In this document: positions 1 to 7,895 of the stretch, piece after piece | Numbering within the stretch: the stretch's first letter is position 1 | Layout: the number at the start of each line of letters is the position of its first letter | DNA from: Dehalococcoidia bacterium UBA3254 | Lineage (GTDB): Bacteria; Chloroflexota; Dehalococcoidia; Dehalococcoidales; UBA3254 | NCBI GenBank assembly: GCA_002362735.1 | Contig: DEUU01000443.1 | Span: 1,251-15,990 of the forward strand | Length of the DNA: 14,740 nucleotides | Direction: 5' to 3' | Program-made: the position numbers and the translations under genes | The notes under the pieces: model-generated | Databases searched by the model: none | Told to the model about the DNA's origin: nothing | The model's input: the letters and a program-made list of their open reading frames with translations, nothing else

Positions 1-21
1 CTATCCCCTATGTTTTACGTT

Positions 22-49
22 ATAAGTGATAAGTTATAAGCCATAAGTA
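22..49. repeat. Four-copy 7-bp tandem repeat (ATAAGNN)
   Basis: Four consecutive heptamers read ATAAGTG, ATAAGTT, ATAAGCC and ATAAGTA with no spacer. The array lies beyond the stop codon of prs, in the 92 bases before the first gene. The 13-mer AAGTGATAAGTTA inside it recurs at 7912-7924 in the other repeat-rich intergenic stretch, so it may belong to a dispersed family. No terminator-like hairpin with a T-run is evident in 1-92. Its function is unknown. Confidence 0.6.
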
Positions 50-92
50 CCCATCCCCATTTCCCTAAAACCTATAACTCTACCTAGCTTGC

Positions 93-1034
93 CTACGCAA
101 ACATGGCTCCCACGGACATACCGGTATGAATCCGGTGAATAGCTTCGCCCAGGAGCGGAGCCATAGACAGCACTCTTATTTTTTCCAGTTTCTTATTGGG
201 TCCCAGCGGGACCGTATCCGTCACAATCAGTTCTTTGACCGGGCAGGATGAAATTCTCTGGATCGCTGGGCCGGAAAGAATCGGATGCGTACAGCAAGAG
301 TAAACGCCTTTCACACCCCTTTCAATAAGAGTCGATACAACGTTGACGAGTGACCCAGCCGTATCAATCTCATCGTCCAGAGTAAGGGCCATCTTTCCTT
401 CGACTTCACCTATGACATTCAAGGTCTCGGTACGGTCGGCGTTACCTACACGCCGCTTTTCCATAATAGCCAGAGGTGCGTTTAGCCTTTCGGCCAGATC
501 CCGTGCTCTCTTGGAAATACCTATATCGGTCGCCACGACTACCAGATCACCGTTGAGTTTCTTTTCAATAATATAGTTAGCCAGCACATTTAAAGCTGTC
601 AACTCGTCAACCGGTATATTAAAAAACCCTTGAATCTGAGGAGCGTGGAGGTCAACCGTTAAAAGCCGTTGGGCACCTGCTACGGTAAGCAGGTCAGCTA
701 CCAGGCGAGCAGTAATAGGAACCCTTGGCTGGTCTTTCTTATCTGTCCTGGCATAGCCGTAATAAGGAACTACAGCGGTGATTCTCCCGGCAGAAGCTCG
801 TTTAAAAGCATCTATCATGATAAGTAGTTCTACAAGATTATTATTGACAGGAGTACAGATCGGCTGGACTACAAACACATCTCTTTCACGCACATTTTCC
901 AGTATACGGACGAAAGTATTTTCATTGGAAAATTGGAACACTTCGCATTTACCCAGCGGAATCTCCAGATAATCAACGATAGCCTGAGCCAGGGCCGGAT
1001 TAGCGTTTCCGGTGAAGACCTTCAATTCATCCAT
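93..1034 (-). CDS. prs: Ribose-phosphate pyrophosphokinase (PRPP synthetase)
   Basis: This cytosolic enzyme transfers the pyrophosphate of ATP to ribose 5-phosphate, making PRPP for purine, pyrimidine, NAD, histidine and tryptophan synthesis. The 313 residues match the usual length. Two phosphoribosyltransferase-like halves are visible. The ATP-site segment contains RTDKKD (96-101), VDLH lies at 127-130, the catalytic-loop lysine is in KRR (193-195), and the PRPP-binding loop is LDDEIDTAGS (219-228). Residues 169-178 read TDIGISKRAR where most bacterial enzymes have a PDxGGxxRAR-type segment. I recall this variant from Chloroflexota enzymes but could not check it. The ATG is preceded by an AGGGAGA ribosome site (complement of 1041-1047). 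A hairpin terminator and an extended -10 promoter lie between it and valS, so it is probably its own unit. The product call is very secure. Confidence 0.96.
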   Translation of the reverse strand: MDELKVFTGNANPALAQAIVDYLEIPLGKCEVFQFSNENTFVRILENVRERDVFVVQPICTPVNNNLVELLIMIDAFKRASAGRITAVVPYYGYARTDKKDQPRVPITARLVADLLTVAGAQRLLTVDLHAPQIQGFFNIPVDELTALNVLANYIIEKKLNGDLVVVATDIGISKRARDLAERLNAPLAIMEKRRVGNADRTETLNVIGEVEGKMALTLDDEIDTAGSLVNVVSTLIERGVKGVYSCCTHPILSGPAIQRISSCPVKELIVTDTVPLGPNKKLEKIRVLSMAPLLGEAIHRIHTGMSVGAMFA

Positions 1035-1090
1035 TCCGAATCTCCCTATATATTAATGCCCCTTACAATTTCCACACGCACCACATGACT

Positions 1091-1099
1091 ATTATAGCA
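1091..1099 (-). promoter_or_regulatory. Extended -10 promoter element for prs
   Basis: On the minus strand this reads TGC followed by a perfect TATAAT, the TGn extended -10 form that can work with a weak -35. No good -35 hexamer is seen 16-18 bases upstream, as expected for this class. It sits about 57 bases before the prs start codon and after the valS terminator, so it would give prs independent transcription. Confidence 0.6.
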
Positions 1100-1162
1100 C
1101 TATCCGTATCTAAAATAGAAAAATATTGAGGCCAATTCCAGAGGTTTGCAAAGAGTAAAAGA

Positions 1163-1185
1163 GACGGCGATTTTTTATCGTCGCC
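1163..1185 (-). terminator. Rho-independent terminator after valS
   Basis: Read on the minus strand, GGCGACGAT pairs with ATCGCCGTC around an AAAAA loop. The stem is 9 positions with one A-C mismatch and one G-T wobble. It is followed by TCTTTTACTCTTT, a broken but T-rich tail. It starts 12 bases beyond the valS stop codon and lies before the prs promoter. The interrupted T-run makes its strength uncertain. Confidence 0.6.
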
Positions 1186-1197
1186 GCCTTTGAAATC

Positions 1198-3870
1198 TTA
1201 TTTATATCGGGCTAACTGCTGTTTGAGCCGCTGGAGCTTATCCTTAGAATCGGCGAGGCGGACGCGCTCTTTTCCAACGACTGCGGGAGGAGCTTTATTG
1301 ATAAAGGCCTGGTCATTCAGGCGAGCTTCCAGACGATCGGCATTAGCTTTGACTTCATTATACTCTTTCTCCAATCGGGCTTTTTCCGCTTCCGCATTAA
1401 CCATACTGGCCAGTGGAATAACAACTTCGGTATCTTTAAGTACCAGTACCAGATCGTTATCAGTGGAGCCTCCTTGATGGCGGATATTCTTTATATTCAG
1501 CGGATTGACTTGAGCCAGTGATTGAATTGTCGTGGAATATGGTATAAAAGCATCCGCCAGGTCTCCGGCATAAACTTGAGCTTCAATCAATTTGCTGCTA
1601 TCGACCTTATGCTCAGCCCGGGCATTCCGGATAGAATGTACTACTTCGATAATTGTCTCGATGATATACTCTGCCCCCGGATCAATTGCTTTTGTATTCG
1701 CGGTGGGATAAGCTGAGATCATGATAGATTCCGGCCAGGACACGGTTTTAGATAATATCCTTTTTAAAGTCTGCCAGACTTCTTCCGTAATGAATGGCAT
1801 AAAGGGATGTAATAATCTCAAGGATGTTTCCAGTACTTCTACCAGAACCGGGATGGGAGAGATAGCTGCTTCCTCTTTTAAGCGTATCTTGGCTATTTCG
1901 ATATACCAGTCGCAGAACTCGTTCCAAATGAAATCATAGATCTGCCGCTGAGCTTCGCCGAATTGGAAATCTTCCATTAACTGTGTGGCATTTAAAACCG
2001 TGCGGTTCAGACGGCTTAATATCCAGCGGTCTTCCACAGGCAAAGCTGTAAGATCACTCTGGGAAAGTACCAGAGAAGAAGGATCGATACTTTTAATTAC
2101 GAAACGGGAGGCATTCCAGATTTTATTGGCGAAATTGCGGCTGGACTCCAGCCGGTTGGCGGCCATCTTCATATCATTACCCGGAGAGGTACCGGTGGAA
2201 AGTCCAAAACGCAAAGCGTCTGTGCCGTATTCTTTGATTGCTTCCAATGGATTCAGGACATTACCCTTGACCTTGCTCATTTTTTCGCCTTTTTCGTCGC
2301 GAACCAGCCCGTGAAGGTAAACGGTATGGAACGGCACTTCTCCCATATCTTCCAGTCCCATCATGATCATTCGGGCTACCCAGAAGAATATAATGTCATA
2401 GGCTGTTTCCATGACAGAAGTGGGGTAGAAGTAGCGCAGGTCGGGAGTATCTTTTGGCCAACCCAGGGTAGAATGCGGCCAGAGTCCGGAACTAAACCAG
2501 GTATCCAGCACATCCTTATCCTGCTCGATATTTTTGGACCCGCAGTGACATAAGCTGGGATCTTCAATGCTGACGATCATGTCTCCACAGTCCTGACAAT
2601 ACCATACGGGGATGCGATGCCCCCACCAGAGCTGGCGGCTGATGCACCAATCACGGATATTTTCCATCCAGTTCAAATAAATTTTGGTGAAGCGATCGGG
2701 AATGATTTTGATGCGGCCATCCTTAACGGCTTCAATGGCAGGTCTGGCTAAAGGCTCCATTTTTACGAACCATTGCTTGCTGGCAACAGGCTCAATGATC
2801 GTCTGGCAGCGCTGGCAGTGACCGATGGCATGGGAGTAATCTTCAATTTTTTCCAGAAGGCCCTCATTTTTCAGGTCTTCGATCACTTTCTTCCGGCATT
2901 CGAAGCGGTCCAAACCTCGATATGGTCCGGCGTTTTCGTTCATAGTGGCATCATTGTTCAGGATATTTACGACCGGCAAATGATGTCTTTGTCCGATTTC
3001 GAAATCGACCGGATCATGAGCCGGCGTTACTTTCACCGCACCGGTACCGAAGGCTGGATCAATAGCCTCATCCGCCACAATCGGAATAGTACGGCTAATC
3101 AAAGGCAAAATTAGTTTCTTACCGACCCAACCGGCATAGCGGTTATCCTGGGGATTAACGGCTACGGCAGTATCTCCCAGCATGGTCTCGGGACGAGTCG
3201 TGGCGACTACAATATAGTCTTTGCCATCTTCCAGCGGGTACCGGATATACCACAAATTTCCTTTTTCATCTTTATGGTCTACTTCAAGATCTGAAAGGAC
3301 GGTCGAACAGCGTGGGCACCAGTTAGCGATTCTTTCTCCACGGTAGATTAAACCTTTATCAAAGAGTCTTTTAAAGTTGGTGCGGACCGCCAGACTCGGA
3401 CCTGGATCCAGAGTATAACTTTCCCGGCTCCAATCACAGGACACACCCAGTTTCCGGTGCTGGTTTGTAATAGAAGCCCGGGCTTTCGCTGCCCATTCTT
3501 TCATCCGCTGATCGAATTTTTCCCGGCCGAGCTGATACCGGGTGAGCTTTTCTTTCGCCAGCATTCTTTCGACTACCACCTGAGCGGCAATTCCGGAATG
3601 GTCGACGCCGGGTACCCAGAGGGTAGGGTCTCCCTTCATACGGTGCCACCGGATCATGATATCTTCCAGCGTCGCGGTAAGAGCATGCCCTACATGTAGC
3701 TCTCCAGTCACATTAGGAGGGGGCATGATGATAGTAAAGGGTTTCTTAAGGGGATCGATCCTGGGTTTAAAATAACCTTTTTCCATCCAGAATTGATACC
3801 ATTTATCTTCCACTTTGCCGGGCTCGTAAGCCTTCGGCATATCAAAGGTGTTTTCGGTCGTTTCTGACAT
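1198..3870 (-). CDS. valS: Valyl-tRNA synthetase
   Basis: This class I synthetase charges tRNA-Val and clears mischarged threonine through its CP1 editing domain. The 890 residues are normal for ValRS. Visible landmarks are the HIGH-type motif HVGH at 59-62, the editing segment TTRPETMLGDT (224-234) and TPAHD (282-286), the SRQLWWGHRIPVWY region (411-424), DVLDTWFSSGLWP (453-465), and a KMSKS-type loop reading KMSKV at 530-534. Cys pairs at 185/188, 352/355, 425/428 and 441/443 suggest zinc-knuckle inserts. The last 65 residues are charged and helical, matching the ValRS C-terminal coiled coil. The ATG has AGAGG nine bases upstream. A 54-bp gap separates it from coaBC with no clear terminator, so co-transcription is likely. 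The V in place of the last S of KMSKS is unusual for this signature. Confidence 0.97.
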   Translation of the reverse strand: MSETTENTFDMPKAYEPGKVEDKWYQFWMEKGYFKPRIDPLKKPFTIIMPPPNVTGELHVGHALTATLEDIMIRWHRMKGDPTLWVPGVDHSGIAAQVVVERMLAKEKLTRYQLGREKFDQRMKEWAAKARASITNQHRKLGVSCDWSRESYTLDPGPSLAVRTNFKRLFDKGLIYRGERIANWCPRCSTVLSDLEVDHKDEKGNLWYIRYPLEDGKDYIVVATTRPETMLGDTAVAVNPQDNRYAGWVGKKLILPLISRTIPIVADEAIDPAFGTGAVKVTPAHDPVDFEIGQRHHLPVVNILNNDATMNENAGPYRGLDRFECRKKVIEDLKNEGLLEKIEDYSHAIGHCQRCQTIIEPVASKQWFVKMEPLARPAIEAVKDGRIKIIPDRFTKIYLNWMENIRDWCISRQLWWGHRIPVWYCQDCGDMIVSIEDPSLCHCGSKNIEQDKDVLDTWFSSGLWPHSTLGWPKDTPDLRYFYPTSVMETAYDIIFFWVARMIMMGLEDMGEVPFHTVYLHGLVRDEKGEKMSKVKGNVLNPLEAIKEYGTDALRFGLSTGTSPGNDMKMAANRLESSRNFANKIWNASRFVIKSIDPSSLVLSQSDLTALPVEDRWILSRLNRTVLNATQLMEDFQFGEAQRQIYDFIWNEFCDWYIEIAKIRLKEEAAISPIPVLVEVLETSLRLLHPFMPFITEEVWQTLKRILSKTVSWPESIMISAYPTANTKAIDPGAEYIIETIIEVVHSIRNARAEHKVDSSKLIEAQVYAGDLADAFIPYSTTIQSLAQVNPLNIKNIRHQGGSTDNDLVLVLKDTEVVIPLASMVNAEAEKARLEKEYNEVKANADRLEARLNDQAFINKAPPAVVGKERVRLADSKDKLQRLKQQLARYK

Positions 3871-3924
3871 GATAAAACCTCTAAAAAGAATATCTCTTTG
3901 AAAATAGTCAATCCGAAATTATCT

Positions 3925-5118
3925 TCAGGTTCTGGAATTAAACAACCTGACAATTCGGTCCAGTATGCGATCAGCGACTTCACGTTTGCTCATTAGAGGC
4001 AGATCTTCCGGCATACCGTCTTTACCGATTAAAATAACTTTATTTGTGTCTGTGGCGAACCCGCTGTTCTCTTCTGTGATATTATTGGCCACGATAAGTT
4101 CCAGCTTCTTTTTCTCTACCTTCCGACGCGCATTAGCGATTAAATCCTGACTCTCGGCAGCGAAACCAACTTTGATAAAATCTCCCTCAACTTCAGATAA
4201 TATATCGGGAGTATGTACCAGATCTAAAGTCAGGTTTCCGCTTTCTTTTTTAATTTTTTGTTTAGCTATTTTTGACACCTGATAGTCAGCTACTGCTGCC
4301 GCCATGATTAAAGCATCAGTCTTTTCTACCGCTTTCGATACCGCCTTTTTCATTTGATCGGCAGTCTCGACAGACAATATTTCAACGCCCACAGGTTTGG
4401 GAATAGCAGTGGGGGCACTAATAAGGGTAACCACGGCTCCACGGTCTCTGGCAGCTTCAGCGATAGCGTAGCCCATCTTGCCAGAAGATCGATTGCTGAT
4501 AATGCGTACCGGATCGATAGGCTCCTGAGTTCCGCCCGCCGTGACGACAATACTCTTTCCCTGGAGGTCCCCGTTCTTTCCCAGAATCTTTTTGAGTCGG
4601 CCAATGATTAGTTCGGTATCCGGGAAACGTCCAGAGCCATACCCGCCTGAAGCTAAACGGCCAATCGCCGGTTCAATAATGTTTATGCCCCTTTTCTCTA
4701 ATTGTTTGACGTTTTCTTGTGTAATCGAATTTTGCCACATCCCGGTATGCATGGCGGGTACAATCACCACCGGAGCTCGAGTTGCCAGAATCGTGGTCGT
4801 AAGCATATCATCCGCGATTCCACTCGCCAGTTTAGCGATAATGTTCGCGGTCGCCGGCGCTACCAATATGACATCCGCTATTTCCGAAAGGGCGATATGG
4901 TTTATACGGTGCTCGGCGGTTGTTTCAAACATATCGGTAATGACTGCATTCGTTGTAATGGCTTCGAAGGTTAAAGGAGTCACGAATTCGCATGCGTTAC
5001 GAGTCATGATGACTCTAACTTTAGCGCCAGCTTGAGTCAATTTGCTGGCCAGATCCGCAGCTTTATAGACGGCGATTCCTCCAGTAACACCCAGGACAAC
5101 GGTCTTCTTTGTTAGCAT
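3925..5118 (-). CDS. coaBC: Bifunctional phosphopantothenoylcysteine decarboxylase / phosphopantothenate-cysteine ligase
   Basis: This flavoprotein catalyses steps 2 and 3 of coenzyme A synthesis. CoaB (C-terminal half) joins cysteine to 4'-phosphopantothenate using CTP. CoaC (N-terminal half) then decarboxylates the product. The N-terminal FMN domain shows TGGIAVYKAADL (12-23), the active-site His74 in RINHIALS, and PAMHTGMW (121-128). The CoaB half begins near 188, with TAGGTQEPIDPVRIISNRSSGKMG (193-216), AAAVADY (273-279), a lysine pair at 289-290 and GFAAES (318-323). Length (397) is typical. Two decarboxylase positions differ from the E. coli pattern: the PxMN motif has His124 where E. 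coli has Asn, and LASG (155-158) has Ser157 where E. coli has Cys158. The start follows the coaX stop by nine bases, with an AGGA ribosome site overlapping the end of coaX. That spacing suggests translational coupling. Confidence 0.95.
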   Translation of the reverse strand: MLTKKTVVLGVTGGIAVYKAADLASKLTQAGAKVRVIMTRNACEFVTPLTFEAITTNAVITDMFETTAEHRINHIALSEIADVILVAPATANIIAKLASGIADDMLTTTILATRAPVVIVPAMHTGMWQNSITQENVKQLEKRGINIIEPAIGRLASGGYGSGRFPDTELIIGRLKKILGKNGDLQGKSIVVTAGGTQEPIDPVRIISNRSSGKMGYAIAEAARDRGAVVTLISAPTAIPKPVGVEILSVETADQMKKAVSKAVEKTDALIMAAAVADYQVSKIAKQKIKKESGNLTLDLVHTPDILSEVEGDFIKVGFAAESQDLIANARRKVEKKKLELIVANNITEENSGFATDTNKVILIGKDGMPEDLPLMSKREVADRILDRIVRLFNSRT

Positions 5119-5127
5119 GTCTTTATC

Positions 5128-5928
5128 CTATTGTGCCTTGTTCATGGCATAAATCATTCTGAGCCCGATTAGAATCAAGTTCGGATTAACAATATCAATA
5201 ACACTGATGTCTTTATCAAGAATATTAGTCTCTTTAACTACCACATCCAGAAATCCACCCGTCAGGACAACCTTGGCTTTTTCCGGAAGCTCTTCCTGAA
5301 TGCGACGGATCATTCCTTCGATAAGGCCTAAATACCCGAAAACGATACCGGACTGCATAGCTGCTTCAGTATTCTTGCCGATCGCTTTAGCCGGACGTAT
5401 TAATTTAACCCTGGGCAGCATGGCTGTACGGGCAAATAAGGCTTCGGCTGCCGTTTGAAATCCAGGCGCGATGGCTCCACCGGTATACTCTCCATTTTTA
5501 GATACCGTGTCAAAGGTCGTGGCAGTTCCAAGATCGACGATAATCAGCGGCCCTCCATAAAGCTGATATGCAGCCGCACTGTGGACGATACGATCCGCTC
5601 CAACTTCACGCGGATTATCCATCCGTATAGTCACTCCGGTTTTAATACCCGGACCGATAAATAAAGGATGGATATTGAAATGGCGTACAAACATATTTTC
5701 CAGTATGCCAACCATTTGCGGCACGACCGAACAAATGCAAATATCCGTAATATCGGAAGTCCTTAAGCCGCTTTCTCGCATCAGGGGAAAAAATAAAGAA
5801 GCGTATTCGTCCGGCATACGTCCGATGCTGGTAGCCATCCGCCAGGTAGCGCGGATATTGTTGCTCTCCGTATTATCGAAGACGCCCCATCCCATCCCCG
5901 TATTGCCCACATCAATTGTCAGCAGCAT
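5128..5928 (-). CDS. coaX: Type III pantothenate kinase
   Basis: It phosphorylates pantothenate with ATP, the first committed step to coenzyme A. Type III enzymes belong to the ASKHA fold, need a monovalent cation and, unlike CoaA, are known not to be inhibited by CoA. The 266 residues show phosphate-1 DVGNT (6-10), NPREVGADR (105-113) with the probable catalytic Asp112, phosphate-2 DLGTATTFD (132-140), GGAIAPG (150-156) and a C-terminal VLTGG (221-225). The start has GAGGTGA a few bases upstream and lies 24 bases after the nnr stop. The next gene downstream, coaBC, encodes the following two enzymes of the pathway, which supports the call. coaD, coaE and the pantothenate genes are not in the window. 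Confidence 0.95.
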   Translation of the reverse strand: MLLTIDVGNTGMGWGVFDNTESNNIRATWRMATSIGRMPDEYASLFFPLMRESGLRTSDITDICICSVVPQMVGILENMFVRHFNIHPLFIGPGIKTGVTIRMDNPREVGADRIVHSAAAYQLYGGPLIIVDLGTATTFDTVSKNGEYTGGAIAPGFQTAAEALFARTAMLPRVKLIRPAKAIGKNTEAAMQSGIVFGYLGLIEGMIRRIQEELPEKAKVVLTGGFLDVVVKETNILDKDISVIDIVNPNLILIGLRMIYAMNKAQ

Positions 5929-5952
5929 TTGTCACCTCATAACTATTCTAAG

Positions 5953-7509
5953 TTAAACCTGTTTCAATTGTCTAATAGCCAGCGGCAACACCGGCAGAAG
6001 GTCACTGGCCAGCATACCAGCATCTCCAAGTTCAGACTTCACCATTTCCCCCGCCAGACCATGCAGATAAACACCGCAGATCGCGGCTTCAAATAAGCCC
6101 AAACCTTGAGCCACCAGGCCGGCTATCATCCCGGCCAGAACATCTCCGGTACCAGCAGAAGCCAGACCGGGATTAGCAAAGGGACTTACCCTGATTTTCC
6201 CATCTGGTGAAGCGATAACTGTGTAAGCTCCCTTAAGGACAATAATTTTGTTCCAATTAACGCTGGTCTCCCGCGCTATATCGAGACGATTATTTTGAAC
6301 ATCAGATATGGACTGCTTTAAAAGTCTGGACATCTCACCGGCATGAGGTGTAAAGACAGCCTCATCTGAAAATAACTTTTGCCAGTCCGGAATGACGCCT
6401 AGAGTATTTATTCCATCCGCATCCAGGACAACAGGCGGCAACTTCGTCAGGCTAAGAAGAACACTTTTAACTAATTCGGCGACAGATGAATGCTGACCAA
6501 TTCCACAACCCATTAATAAGACATTATATTGAGGTAGTTGCTGGGAGAGAATATTAATGGCTTCTTTTGAGACTATTCCTGGTTCAGCCTCGGGTAATGG
6601 AAGATAAGTGACTTCAGTAAGCTTAGCTGCCATTACAGGTTGAAGACTGCGGGCGATAGCCAGGGTAGTGAGGCCGGCCCCCACACGGATAGTCCCCATA
6701 CAAGACAGATAAGCAGCGCCAGGATAATTCATGGAGCCGACCAGAGCCAATACTTTCCCGTAATCGCCTTTATGAGATACAAGGGGTCTACTCGGCAAGA
6801 TATTCTCGATCATGTCAGAAGTCATCAACTCAGTATTTACATAATCTACGATCTGAACGGGAATCCCGATATCCACGGTGATTATTTTTCCAGCTCTTTC
6901 AGATCCAGGAAGGTTAAAAAGCCCAACTTTTGGGAAACCTAATGTAATGGTAAGATCCGAGAAAGGCGTATTGGGGTCTACCGATCCTGTATCTGCATTT
7001 AATCCGGAAGGTAAGTCTAAAGCCATAACATAAAGATTCGAGCGAACCAGTCTGGCTTCATTAACCTGTGTTAAAACCTGCGCCAGATTTCCAGAGAAAG
7101 GACGGATCTTGCCAGTACCGAAAATCGAATCCAGGACTACCGTTGCTTCTGAAAGCCATTCTTTAAACTTGCTAAGATCCGTATCATCATCAATATTCCG
7201 GAAATGAATGCTGCGCTTCTGTATTTCTTCGAAGTGCAGATCGTTCTGAGGGCGTTTACCGCATAAATACACTTTTACTTTGCCGGTTCCGAGGTCATAG
7301 AGGGTGCGTGCAGCCACTAACCCATCTCCACCGTTATTTCCCGGCCCAACAAGAACCAGGATATTCTGTTGCTGTAGATCTCCTATTACATTCCGGATTT
7401 CTTCAGCAACCGCTTTTCCGGCATTTTCCATGAGCATCTCGGTAGAAATACCATATTTAGCGCAATCCTTTTCGGCCTGCTGCATCTGGCTGACGTTGAC
7501 GATTTTCAT
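5953..7509 (-). CDS. nnr: Bifunctional NAD(P)HX epimerase / ADP-dependent NAD(P)HX dehydratase
   Basis: This metabolite-repair enzyme restores damaged hydrated NADH and NADPH. The N-terminal YjeF_N half (about 1-220) interconverts the R and S epimers, and the C-terminal ribokinase-like half (about 235-515) dehydrates S-NAD(P)HX using ADP. Seen in order are ENAG (28-31), the nucleotide loop GPGNNGGDG (55-63), DSIFGTG (127-133), DLPSG (165-169), HKGDYGKV (246-253), DADG (363-366), TPHAGEMSRL (387-396), LKGAYT (425-430) and AGTGDVLAG (452-460). The length of 518 fits the fused form. An AGAGGG ribosome site lies about eight bases before the ATG. It is the first gene of the nnr-coaX-coaBC-valS run. 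All key motifs of both halves are intact. Confidence 0.95.
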   Translation of the reverse strand: MKIVNVSQMQQAEKDCAKYGISTEMLMENAGKAVAEEIRNVIGDLQQQNILVLVGPGNNGGDGLVAARTLYDLGTGKVKVYLCGKRPQNDLHFEEIQKRSIHFRNIDDDTDLSKFKEWLSEATVVLDSIFGTGKIRPFSGNLAQVLTQVNEARLVRSNLYVMALDLPSGLNADTGSVDPNTPFSDLTITLGFPKVGLFNLPGSERAGKIITVDIGIPVQIVDYVNTELMTSDMIENILPSRPLVSHKGDYGKVLALVGSMNYPGAAYLSCMGTIRVGAGLTTLAIARSLQPVMAAKLTEVTYLPLPEAEPGIVSKEAINILSQQLPQYNVLLMGCGIGQHSSVAELVKSVLLSLTKLPPVVLDADGINTLGVIPDWQKLFSDEAVFTPHAGEMSRLLKQSISDVQNNRLDIARETSVNWNKIIVLKGAYTVIASPDGKIRVSPFANPGLASAGTGDVLAGMIAGLVAQGLGLFEAAICGVYLHGLAGEMVKSELGDAGMLASDLLPVLPLAIRQLKQV

Positions 7510-7542
7510 ATTTGAGCCCTCTTACATAATGTCGTAGTTTGA

Positions 7543-7571
7543 AGTGTACCAATAACTGAGGTCGGAATCAA
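7543..7571 (-). promoter_or_regulatory. Candidate promoter for the nnr-coaX-coaBC-valS operon
   Basis: On the minus strand TTGATT (complement of 7566-7571) and TACACT (complement of 7543-7548) are separated by 17 bases. Each matches four of six consensus positions. It lies about 35 bases before the nnr start and is the best pair I found there, but it is modest. Confidence 0.35.
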
Positions 7572-7604
7572 TAGATAGCAGGTTTCGAATCAGGTTCTTT
7601 TCAT

Positions 7605-7636
7605 AATTGTCTTTACGAGCAACTGTCTTTGCGACC
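7605..7636. repeat. 16-bp tandem duplication beside a palindromic repeat
   Basis: Two adjoining 16-mers, AATTGTCTTTACGAGC (7605-7620) and AACTGTCTTTGCGACC (7621-7636), match at 13 of 16 positions with no spacer. The second copy forms the left outer arm of the palindromic element that follows, so the arm seems to have been duplicated. Confidence 0.5.
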
Positions 7637-7709
7637 GAAGCGAAGCAATCCCCTTGCTCTGGAATCGGGGATTGCTTCGAAAGAAGAAAAGATTCTCGCA
7701 ACGACAGAT
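7621..7709. repeat. Palindromic intergenic repeat element 1 (GAAGCAATCCCC type)
   Basis: The core is a perfect 13-bp inverted repeat, CGAAGCAATCCCC (7641-7653) and GGGGATTGCTTCG (7667-7679), around a 13-base loop. Outer arms at 7621-7634 and 7696-7709 match 12 of 14 as reverse complements. I recall GAAGCAATC-type elements scattered between genes in many Dehalococcoidia and other bacterial genomes, where they cause spurious short protein calls. The element lies in the 517-bp gap (7510-8026) between nnr and the GlcD-like gene, which otherwise holds no credible gene. Confidence 0.75.
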
Positions 7710-7786
7710 TACCACCACTTTCCCAGTTAATACTGCAAAGAAGTTTGAAAATGAATAAACTCTGTCAAGTCAATAGAGTCATTTCA

Positions 7787-7895
7787 TTTTGTCATTCCGG
7801 ATCCCGTATCAAGTACGGGACAGGCTTTGATCCGGAATCTACAGTATTCTCTTAAGATCACCGTTTAGATACCCGCTTTCGCGGGTATGACAAAA
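7787..7895. repeat. Composite palindromic repeat element 2 with terminal inverted repeats
   Basis: A perfect 9-bp terminal inverted repeat, TTTTGTCAT (7787-7795) and ATGACAAAA (7887-7895), bounds a 109-bp segment. Inside are two hairpins. The first pairs ATTCCGGATC (7794-7803) with GATCCGGAAT (7829-7838) and nests CCCGTA/TACGGG (7803-7808 and 7814-7819). The second is ATACCCGC-TTTC-GCGGGTAT (7869-7888). The TGTCATTCC-type ends resemble REP-like elements I know from other bacteria. Neither hairpin has a T-run, so I do not call a terminator. The rest of the gap (7896-8026) shows only a copy of the 13-mer also found at 24-36. Confidence 0.75.

Noticed and set aside
3871..3924. Possible terminator between coaBC and valS
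   Set aside because: The only hairpin is a 5-bp stem, AAAGA/TCTTT on the minus strand, whose T-run is part of the stem. It is too weak, so read-through into valS is more likely.
4541..5035. Plus-strand frame of 164 codons opposite coaBC
   Set aside because: It is an antisense shadow of a clear CoaBC gene, and its hydrophobic stretches mirror codons of the real protein.
7607..7855. Plus-strand reading frame of 82 codons in the nnr-GlcD gap
   Set aside because: It is the translation of the two palindromic repeat elements (EAKQSP and GDCFE arise from the GAAGCAATC arms). No ribosome site or domain is seen, and such frames are a known artefact of this repeat type.
7869..7888. Hairpin ATACCCGC-TTTC-GCGGGTAT as a terminator of the GlcD-like gene
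   Set aside because: The stem is strong, but neither strand has a T-run after it, and it is embedded in a larger palindromic repeat.
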